Shown: positions 49,701 to 61,700 of the stretch, one piece after another
Layout of the letters: each line of letters starts with the position of its first letter
Position numbering within the stretch: position 1 is the first letter of the stretch
Source of the DNA: Gerris lacustris
Taxonomy: Eukaryota; Arthropoda; Insecta; Hemiptera; Gerridae
Reading direction: 5' to 3'
Assembly: GCA_951217055.1 (NCBI GenBank)
Contig: OX578280.1
Location: forward strand, 15,539,394-15,603,393
DNA length: 64,000 nucleotides
The notes under the pieces: generated by a model
What the model saw: only the letters and a program-made list of their open reading frames with translations
The model's database searches: none
Told to the model about the DNA's origin: nothing
Position numbers and translations under genes: made by a program

Positions 49701-52700
49701 AAATGTAAACAAACTCGCTAATCGTGCATAAGGTAAAGAATTCTTCTTTTTAACCGCACTAGGATGGAAAAAAAGAGGAATTATGAAACTTGCATGCACA
49801 ATGAATACAAGTACGTAAAGAATCACTTTCTACGCATCTAAACAGAGATACAATGTTTATATTTTGTATCAATCGTAGATAAAAAATGTTACCTGAGTGT
49901 TGTGTTGCTCTAGTGTTGAATTCAATGGTGTTATTATGCGGATTATAAAAAGTAAGAATTTCATGTTTAGTTTCCTGAATCAAAACACTTAACCAAACAG
50001 AAAGGTTGGTTCCAATCATATGCATTAATCCAAATCTTGCTACAACTTTGTGATGCGTCACTTTCATTTGTTGCTGTATCAAATATCAAAAGAACACTAA
50101 TGTAAATTTAAATATTAAAGGTTATAAAGATTATTTCCAAAGAGTAAACCTCTAAAATTCAATATTAAATATCAACAAGAAGTAAATAATCGTAAGTTTT
50201 TTTTGTAGAATAAAACACTATTTTACCTCTGAGTTAAGAAAAATGAATGACATTTGAATAAAGGTGAAAGCCATTCTAGTCGCAGGTGTGAGGGCAAGAA
50301 GAACATTATGGCACTTGGTATTCCTCTCAAGTTCAAAATATTGCCCAAACTCAAGTCCTGAATATATCATACTGCCGATACCAAACGCTAAAAATAATTC
50401 AAACACTTAAGTTTTTAAACTTACTTTAAGATAATAAACATAATAAAATAACAGTAGGAGAAGAACTTTACAAGTAAAATTACAGATTGTCATTGACAGC
50501 AGAAGGACATATCATTTATTAGACCCAGTTCTAAAAACATGAATTTAATTTATTAAAAGTATTGTTATTAAGTGATTTTACAACCTTATTCTTTCATTTT
50601 TTAAGTTTTTAGTAGTATTCAAACTACGGAATGTTCAAATTTTAATTTAAATCAAATTATAACTATTATTAACATTGGGAGATAGACAGAGAAAAATAGA
50701 CTCCAGTGCAGGGACTCAAACCACGGGCCTCTATATTTCCAATATAGTGCTCTTGCCAACTAAGCTACATTTTAGAATAATTTCCTCTGTCAATTACGAT
50801 ATATAGTCCCGAATTAGGCTTTCAATTTTCCACAAGTCTAGGAGTCGACATTTACAACAATAGAACTAGACCAAGAATTATCGCTTATAATAAAGTACCC
50901 AATTGGTACCTGTACCTTGTACAATCAATTAGAAATTCATTTTTAAGTTTTTGGTAGTATTCATACTACGGAAGTTTAAATTTTAATTTGAATCAAATTA
51001 TAATCATTATTAACAACGGGAGATAGACAGAGAAAAATAGACTGCAGCGTAGGGACTCGAACCACGGGCCTCTATATTTCCAGTATAGTGCTCTTGCTAT
51101 ATAGAGGCCCGTGGTTCGAGTCCCGGTGCTGGAGTCTATTTTTCTCTGTCTATCTCCCGTCGATAATAATAATTATAATTTGATTTAAATTAAAACCCTC
51201 TTCTTTACAACCTAGATTGTTTTTTATGGTATTAATTACATTGAATGTCTGAAAGGAGCTTTCTCCCTATAAAATCCTTAGCATTTATTTGGCACACCAT
51301 GTTTTTTTCAACTAAGAAGTTTTAATATTAAAACTTCTTAGTTGGGAGTAACAATCTAAAGGAAGGTTTACGAAATATTCTTCTTTAGACTGTTACTGCC
51401 CTTATAAAAACAGAAGTGGGATATTCCTTTGTCCCAAAGTACAATGGACTAAACATCCCTTCATCTTAATAGTTATTTAGACAAAGGAATGTATTGATAA
51501 TTATAACTATTTATATTCTAAAAAATAAACATAGGGGTACCTTCGATGAGGATTTAGAAGAAAAAGAAACTAATTTCATATACTTAGGAGGAGCGTCAGT
51601 AGAGCTTATAATAAAGAATTGAAAGAAATAGTCTCTCCATGTAAACAGGTTTGAGTGAATTACGGAAATTATAGTTCTATTCAACATCATGATGATAAAC
51701 CCTAAAAGATATTTGAGGAGCCTAGTATCAAAGACAGACATTCAACATTTTTCCGAATTTCAGTTATCAATTGTTTCTTATAGATTTTTGGCTGCTGCAT
51801 CAGATTCTACTATCCATTTGCATCAAAAACGACCAGAAAAAGGGTAAAAATGTAATAATATTTGTAGTTTTGTTTCAAATACGGACAAGTCGACACAAGT
51901 TTTGCTTCAAAAGTGGACATAATCAAAATAGCCAATCAGGAGGCTGTATTTTACTAACTCGTTCCTATGATGCACTGCGGGCTTTAGCATCTGAATACCT
52001 ACTCCTACCATTTTGTCATACATGTTTAGAAAAATGATACCTCGAGGGGAAATCGAGAAAATCAATTTTAGCTCTAAATTTGGGGGCACTATCCCCTAAG
52101 AACTCTGAAAAACATGAAAAAAAATGTTTCTCCAATATTATTATTCTAACCATTATTTTCAACGTCATTTTGCTTCAAAAACGGACAACTCCACTTTTTA
52201 ACTCCATTTAGCAGCTAAAATATCAAAGAAATTCACGTTTTCAGTACTTCTAACTAGTTTTGAGTCTATTAAGAATCTACTGAAAAAAAAATCATTGCTC
52301 TAGCACTTGTAGAATTTGAGCTACAGTTTTTCGGCTCTCCTGTAAAATTTTGAAATGTGCTCTTGTCCGTCTTTGATACTAAGCTCCTCATTTCCAGTAC
52401 CTTATATGTTGATCACATATAACCATGAATTTTACCCGAAAACCCAGTGCCCATTGATGGCTCCAGCTATAGATGCTTACATAATTTTATAAAAATACTA
52501 ACCAACAGCTCCCATGCGCAGATAGAAAGATCCATAGTGCTGCACATGAACTTGTGTAAGTCTGTAAGCAGCAAAATCTTGATCTTCAGTGTTAAAGCTT
52601 TGATTGGTTCCACTTTCTCCACACTCGTCCGATTCTGAAGAGGAAGAAGACATTGCTTCTCGAGGTCGTCTCTCTGCTACATAAAGTGCACATTTAATAA

Positions 52701-55700
52701 TCACATACAATAAAATAATTGAATTACCATATCACTTTATATTTATATATAGCTGTGGAGGAGAGACGTGGCAGAGAGTGGCAAGGCAACGTACGGAATG
52801 GCAAACATATGAAAAATGTTTACAAGAATATTTGGTTATACAAGCAATAAGAAAATAAAATAAAATATTAGTAATAAATAATGAGGAAATAAGATGAAAT
52901 AAATAATTTAACAATAAAATAAATGTATGTATGGGTGTTTAAGTATATATGTTTATAAAAATAAAAAAGGAGTGAAAAAGGGGGTATCATGCAAGACGAC
53001 ATATTAAATAAAAATAAGTGAATAAATAGCTATTAATGAATTAATTAAAAGTTGAAGTTTTAAAATAATTATAGTTTTAATTTAAATCAAATTATAATTA
53101 TTATTAACTACGGTATAATATACTCTTACTTATAATAGACTCCGCGCTGGAGTCTATTTTTCTCTGTCTGTTTCCCGTAGTTAATAATAATTATAATTTG
53201 ATTTAAATTAAAATTTAATCGTTCCGTAGTATGAATACTACCAAAATCGTAAAATATTAATAATTATAGTGTTAATGATGAGATATTTTGTTAATCTAAT
53301 TGGTAGATAGAAAGTAGGGTATTTATATTTATATGTCATATATTTTTATTTATATTTGTTGTTATTGTAAAGTTAATTCTTTGTTGTCGCTATTTGTATT
53401 TTGTTATTGTTTTGGTAATATAATAATTTATTCACACATTATATATAGTTAGATTATTGATAAGTTAATGTTTATAACAACTATATTTATTCAAATCTAA
53501 TCTCAAAGAGAGAAAAAACAAAAACAAATTATAGTAATAATAAAATAAAACCGACTCAATTGGATGTACAAGGCCTGTAAGCCTTCACCAAACCACGGCC
53601 AAAGGGAAAAAAATTTAAATTTAATTTAAAGTGTGAAGAATGTATTTATTATGTATAAAATGTATATATATATATATATATATATCTGTTTGTATGGCAA
53701 TAAATGGTAATCTAATCTAATCTAATCTAATCATATCGCTTTGAATATAAGACAAAGTTTTTTTCCCCCATTTCTGCATCGCATAAATCGGGATGCACCT
53801 TATATTCGAGGTGTGTCTTATAATTGATAAATTCAACAGTATCAGTTCAAAATAGCATTCCCATCTGCAAGCGACATTGCGTTAGCTAACAACCCATATT
53901 CTATGAACTTCTCGTTTAAGTATCGCTGAGATTATGCTTTCACTTTTTATTTTCAATTCTCTGAATTTTGCCGAGATATTATTGTCAGGCCCTCCTTCTT
54001 TTTTATTCATTTTCAGGAATTTTAACGTGTTAAATTTCTGATGAGATGTTGGGTGGAGGTGGATTTGTTGTACCTAGATATTTCTTGTTAGCTCAGTTCT
54101 CTTTCTGTTCCTCGCCTATTGTCTTCTTGGTTTTGTTCGTAATCATGATATCAGGGAAAGAAAGTAAAAGAAGGGTTCTTTATCCTGCTGGCGATAAAAC
54201 AAAAGTGATTCATTTGCGGATAGCTAAGGTTATCAAGCCGTGGAAAAACAGTTTAATATTATTGAGTGTAATGCGCAACATTGGCGCAAAGAAAAACATA
54301 TCATTTTTTTTGCCTCAAATCAAGAAAAGCCTTCACTGGGCTGAAGAACTATTGGGTGATTAACAATTAGACTTCTCTGATCTCTTTTTAAAATCTAACC
54401 TTCTTGCGTCTCTGCCAGCCAGTATGGCATCTGGCTTACCATCTAAATAAAGACACGATATTCAACATTATACATGGTAATTTGACGTCTAAACAAGTTG
54501 ATAAAAAGTTGAAAAAATATAAGATTTTTCCATTGAAACAGGAAGCGCCCTATATTCTATGCATTTCCCCAGATATTGTTCAAAACTCGGGAAGTGCCTT
54601 ATATTTGAAGCAATACAGTATGAGTTTTACATAAATTACACATCTGATTTAATACTAATTAGAAAAGACTTACTTGACTCAGGTATTGATGACTTTGAGG
54701 AGGATTTAGAAGGATCTTTCCTCAGGAGCATTATGTACATGTAGAACAGAAACGCCATACTACCAAAATAAAGGTACAGATAAAACCCCTGAAACATAAA
54801 ACATTTATTATTGACACGTTCACTGTAATATATAATTGTCAAGGACATTATGCTTAGAAATGTCATTGAGAGTTAACATCAAAATACAGAGTTCCTTGAA
54901 GATGCTCCATTGCTGAAGGCAAAATATCAGGTTTCACATTCGTTTAAACACAGTTTTTCCGGTAAAACCAGAATGTTAAAATGACTCCAATCCCAGAAAC
55001 TTATATATACAGGGTGTCCCAGATAATATGGAACAGTGAAATATCACCTGAATCATAATAGATAGAGAGATGCGGTTTTCAGAGTTCAATAATGGCTACA
55101 GATGCGCTTCAAGAAAAAATGCTTAACATTTTCTGTGTTCAGCAAAAGTGTGTGCAGTTTACACAATTAAAGAAATTTTAGATTAAATTTGGATTCTATG
55201 GCTAAAAATAAGAATTTTTTACTCTTGGAAATTTTTCGCTCCGAGCATTGGTTTGCCGTCTGGAGAGCACTAAACCTGCTAAAATTGTAACTTCAAGTCC
55301 ACTTTACAGCTAAACTAACGGATTAAATTACAATAGAAATGACTTAAATAGATATTATATTTCAAATAACGTGACTATTCTTACCTCGTAAAAAGAAGGT
55401 GGGATATGAGTAGATATGACTTCAGCCATGGGAAAAGCTAGCCCCATGACAACAAGGAGTTTACCATACAGAGCTGATAAAGTTGTAGCCAAAGCTTGCC
55501 TGAAATAAAAACAAGTCAACAATAACATTTCATTTAATCTATATATTTTCAGTGAGTTAGTGGTATAAACAAAAAATACATTTCCCTACAATTAAAAGAA
55601 GTATGCATTTTACCAAAAAAAAAAAAAAAAAAAAAAAGATTTTTATCTTAGTCTAGCCCTAACCATCCTTATAAGTAACAAAAAAAAATTGTTTAAAAAA

Positions 55701-58700
55701 TTGTTAACATTATTGTTAGTTTTAGGAAGCAAATTAAAATTATAGAAAAAAATAAGTATGAACTTACGCTCCCAATTTTTTCCAAGTTATTTGTAACTGG
55801 TCTATTCTAGATGGTCTTTTAAGGGGAGGCATGTGTGGATGATAAAGAACTGGAGGCAACATAGCTACAGACTGTGCCAACCTGCAAAATTTAATATTAT
55901 AATTAATTAAGTAGAGAGAAGAAATTGCGGTGCACACATTAAATTAATTTGTTTTTATATCATCGCAATTTCTAATTTATCTTTAAGTATTTTAATTAGC
56001 TGCCCACCACCGTTAATTAGTTGAAAGGGTAGTATGTGGGTAGGGCATTCTTATAAAGTAAATAGTCTCTCCACTAAAAATTGTTTTAATTTATTAGGAG
56101 GCAATAATTCAAAAATTAACCCTCTGATGGGCACTTCTGAAAATATGTCAATAAAAAGTTGGGGGATTTATTGAAAAACCTCTAGTCTTCATAATTCAAC
56201 TTGTCTAGAGCAAGTGATTTTTTATCTGGATTCACTCAGTTCATCACTCATCACAAGACCACAAAAAAAAAAAAAAAAAAAAAACATTAAAAGACACAAT
56301 TGGACGTCTTGAAAAATGTCTTAATAAGTGTAGGCTTTACCAGTCACATTTTTATGGCTCTATTTCAAATCAGATAATCATTACTTAATCAGTCCAGAGA
56401 GACTTATTTAATCTCTGCAATTGCAATTGAAATGACACTTTAATAAGAGGGAAAGATTGCCAATAAGGTTTATAACCATGAAAAAAGTTCCGTAAATGTA
56501 TTTTTTTAAGGGTTTTGTTGGTAAAACCAAAAGAAGAAACCCTTATAGTTTCATTTCTCTGTCTGTCTGTCACTCTGTTCGGTTCCAATAACTTTTTAAT
56601 CAAAAGCGAAAAGAACATGAAACTCTGCAGTAGTATTAAAGATCGTTTTGACCCGCACACAGGAAAAATATAGCAAACTCAAAATTATATGCTGCTCCAA
56701 AAATCCAAGAATTCAAAATGGTGGATAATTTATTGAGTGGGATATCAAATGAAAGGCATTGAAGAGCAGATTACATAAATAACATTAAAAATACATAACA
56801 CATGTGGATTGTGTTTAATTTTTCATACAATTTTGTCAAAAACATCAACATTTTGCGTGTTCCCCCAATAAACACAAAACAGCTAAAACTATAATTCTGC
56901 TGTTACTAAATATATATACATAAAAAATTATATATATGCAAAATGTGTGATCTGTAGGGCCACAGAAAGCAATTTGATATAATCTAAAATGGCGGATAAT
57001 TCATTATTTCAACAGTTGCTAATTCAAATCCAACTCTTGTTAATATAGTAATACAAATATTTAATATCCCAATAACAATACATAATATCAAGATTTCGGG
57101 GGCAATCACTAGGTATAGTTACCCTGAAGAAGAGGCAGATAGTGGATGGAGTCTGACTTGAGAGCTTGTAGTGGTAGCTCGTGAATGCTGCCGCTGAGGA
57201 GATGAATGGTGAGACAGAGTCTCTGGGCTTACTATGACAGCACTCGGTGAGGCCGGAGATGGAACAAGTACTGCCTCCACTCCCCAACTAAACAAAATAT
57301 ATTAAAAACTTAAATTGTATCCAATAAGTTACCGATTAATCTTTAGTAAAATTAATGGTGTTTAAAGGAGTACAATTTGACTTTACCAATTTTTTCCACT
57401 ACCATTTTTTTTGTTATAACATATTTTAAAGTTTAAGAATTATAGGCGTTGCAATGTGTACCTAAACATAAGAATCTTACTAAATCATAAGAATCTTACT
57501 AAATCATAAGAATCTTAATAAGAACAATAATAAGAATCTTACTAAATCATAAGAATCTTAATAAGAACAATAATAAGAATCTTACTAAATCATAAGAATC
57601 TTAATAAGAACAATAATAAGAATCTTACTAAATCATAAGAATCTTAATAAGAACAATAAGAATCTTACTAAATCATAAGAATCTTACTAAATCATAAGAA
57701 TCTTACTAAATCATAAGAATCTTACTAAATCATAAGAATCTTAATAAGAATAATAATAAGAATCTTACTAAATCATAAGAATCTTAATAAGAACAATAAT
57801 AAGAATCTTACTAAATCATAAGAATACTACTAAATCATAAGAATACTACTTAATCATAAGAATCTTAATAAGACAAAATTAATAAGAACAATAAGAATCT
57901 TAATAAGAACAATAATAAGAATCTTACTAAATCATAAGAATCTTAAAAAGACAAAATTAATAAGAACAATAAGAATCTAAATAAGATAAGATTAATTATA
58001 ACAATTATAAGAATCTTAATAAGAACAATAATAAGAATCTTAATAAGACAACATTAATAAGAATCCTACTAAAAACACATTACCTATTTCTGAAGACCAA
58101 ATCATTTTGACATTTTCATGTCTTATCTTTGGAACATAAACTCGAAAAGCGTTAAACACGTAACAGGAGGTTAGGAAGAGGTAGGAGTTTTTTTTTTTTG
58201 TTTGTTTTTTTCAGTGTAGGTAAATTATAGTATAATTACTTAAATAATAATAAAAGATAATCTATAATTGTATAATCACTATTACTACTTAGTCGAGCCC
58301 TCTTCCAGCGACTAGTGTCATAAATTTATAAAGAGACTTACAAGCAACACTGTCCTAGGCTAACCTTTTGGCTTGGGTCCAAGGAATGTCCCGTTTTGTT
58401 GGATATGTTTTAAGTTGTCTTCCCAAGTGTTACGTCTCCTTCCTCGACATCTTCTTCTTCAGTTCTGGCTTCATAGCTCTCTTTTGGATGCCAATAATTA
58501 TCCATCACAATATGACTGAACCATCATAGCTGATTGGTTTGTAACAATTCTTTGAGCTTGTTTCTGAAGGTTTGATTTCTGATTCAAACTCTCCTAGTCT
58601 TTCCTTCTACTTTCCGGAGATATCTCATTTCTGCTGTTCGTGATCTTTGATATTGTTTTTCTAAAAGGGCCTAGCTTTCAGAAGTATATTTCAAATATGT

Positions 58701-61700
58701 AATGTATTCTGGTACTTCTTTAAATTGTTACTCCTTTATGTTTCTTAGAATACAAATGACTTTGTCTAAATAACTATTAAGACAAAAGAATAATATCACA
58801 CTTCTGTTTTTATAAAGGGAGTACCAGTCTAAAGACGAACATTCCATACACCTTCTTTACATTGTTACTCCCCTCTGTTTTTTTATAAAGGGAGTAACAA
58901 TCTAAAGAAGTGCTTATATTCTAATATATAAGCATGTTTGTCCATTTAGAAAGGTGTCTAACCACAATATTTATAAAAATTACAATCAGACGATTGTTTC
59001 AGCCTTTCGACTATTTTCAAAATGTTTGTTTTAACTTAAGTGTGTACTAATTATAATAATTGTTTGATTACCACAAAATATATTTTGCAAACTAGTTTAG
59101 TATTATAAGAAATATTAAGGATACAGTGCTGACTATACTGCTATTTTTAACACAGATATTTTTTACAATATATTAATTTGATGTTATTAATACACTAGTT
59201 GACCCAGTAATCTAATATACATACCCAGTGTAGCCATCGCAAAACATCTCTTGTTAAACACTGTACGCTTTTTCTAATTAAAAATAAACAAAGCAATCAC
59301 AAGACATAAACCATAAATATAAAATTATTATGCTCATGAATAAGCATATAACAAAATATTTATTGTAGTATTAAGATAATCTATTTACCTAACAATTTTC
59401 TCTGACATTTCCAAGCTATAATTCCTCTGCTTCTCATAAAAAAAATACTTTTAATTTTACTATCGTTTGACACACTCAAAAGTGAATATATATTGTAATA
59501 TAAGTTTAAAATGAAAATATAAATTTGAACAGAATCTTACGTTTCTCTAAGTTGTTTGATGTACATCGTTTTCATATTTTTTGTTAATTATATTTGATTA
59601 ATTTAATTTTTAAAAAAAAAAAAATCAATTAATAATTTTGAATAATAATTCATAAATAAAATATAAGATAAGCCATTTTACTATGTTCCAAAAAGTGTGA
59701 TAAGAAAATAAAAAATAAATTAACAGGTGAATTGTATCACGATGCAAGAGAATGACAGGAAATGATTGAAAATTGATATGGAGAGTGGATGCAGCGTATT
59801 ATAGGGGAGTCTGGTGGTTCGGGTAGTCGCTGTGATTGAAACTGCAAGTAAAACTGGCTGGAATCAATCAAATTTAAATGGCTAATAGGACGGCAAGGAG
59901 GGAGGGATATAATCCCCCTCTGCTAGCGTATAAATAGTTGAAGAGCACCTTCCCTTATGCCGACAAGAACCCGTATAACCTGACTCAATATCAATTCCAC
60001 GTATATCTATATCTATTTAATGGCATATATTAGACCTGCCACAATAAGATACAAGTACCTCAATAATCTTATCCTTCCTCAGTATTATTATTCTTATACT
60101 ACTAAGAAAGAAAGTTAACCATTATAACAACACTAACTAAACCATTATTGAGTACTAACTACTTTTTGAGTCAATCCTTATACAAATTACTCTAAATTTG
60201 GGGTTTATGCCTAAAATGAAAACTCTTATCAAAATAGGCTCAGATGATTTATATTTTTAAATCAAGTGAGGCGATAATCGCCGGTTTCTGTACGATTAAG
60301 TTAAAATTATTGTGTAAAATTTTAATAGTTGCATATTCTTTTTCTACACTTCAAGACCTTTAAATTGATGTATAACATATCATAGAGACTAAAAACTTTT
60401 TTTTAGTCAGCCGCCATCTTGAAAATATTAAGTGTGAATACTCCAAAAAGTGAGTCGTCGCAAATGCCGAGATGCACCTTGTGTGCCGAATTCCATGCTA
60501 TAATAGTTTATGAATTGAAACATGCCAACCGACAGACAGACAGACAGAGCTGTTATATAAGGTTTCTTATCGTAGTTATCTTTAAGTGCCCTTTAAAAAT
60601 ATATGGTCGGCTAAGTTCGTCTGCGGGACATAGCTTGGCAATAGGCATTTGGAAAAAACAAAACAAAAAAACATGGAAAGCGGCCATGTACCATCATTCC
60701 TGATTCTAAGTAAAAAATTAGTTAGGAGAGCAAAATTCAACTTGATGTTAGTTTGTCACTTGATAGGTTAGTTCTTCAAATATTACTCCAAATCAAAGTT
60801 GTCACTTAAGTGACAAACTAACATCAAAATTCTAGATTAATGTTAGTAGGACACTTTTTTGCATCTTCTGGACTATTGTTTTAGGAATCTATACATAAAT
60901 GTGACCTAGATGAATGGTTAAATGATTTCAGTATAATTTTATAAGGACCCACTTGCCTGTTATCTCCCAAGGCAAGTGGATCCAAACCTATAGAACAAAT
61001 TTCAATAAAATTAGGAATAAAAAAATCAGAAAAACCATACTCCTAAAAAGAAATCTAATAAAATTAAACTCCAAACGTGTGATACGGAGTTGAGAATCAG
61101 ACAGATTTTTTAACTCCATCATTTATATTTTTTATTTTATTTTATTTCTTTATTTATTTTAATTATTTTCTTTAACTCCCTCTTTCACTCGCACTGATGG
61201 TCTTATTTTTGGAAAGATTATTAATTTTAATTGAAATTGTTCAGTGGAGTGGTGTGAATGGTTTCTATGCTGTCAATGAACTCTTGTGTTAATGGAATTG
61301 ATTTTTCTGTTTGTATAAAAAAACTCAAAGAGAAAAATGGTTTAGTGTATTTAGAGAAAAAATAAAAACAACTCACAGCCTCAAATTCTTTCGAGGATTA
61401 TATTATAGTTACTCAATCAATTTTTAGAGGATATTATAGTCACGCCAAAAGTAGTAATCAATGGATTATTACCTTTATCATGTATATCACTTGCCAAATA
61501 ACAATGTATTAGTATCATTAATAACATTAATAATTTATGTAGTTGTGATGTGATAGACAATAAAAAAGAAAAAGAAAAGAGGATTATAGCAAACAATTTA
61601 ATATAGTAATTTGGCTATGTAATTTAATAAGATAATTATGTATTGGATTAGTGATAAAGAGGTGTAAATGCCTGCTAAAAGATATGTAACAAGCTTGAAA

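Noticed and set aside
57024..57287. Open frame over otopetrin exon 3 starting MGSGGSTCS
   Set aside because: Wrong frame: the phase needed by exons 4-13 gives the VEAVLVPSPAS frame instead.
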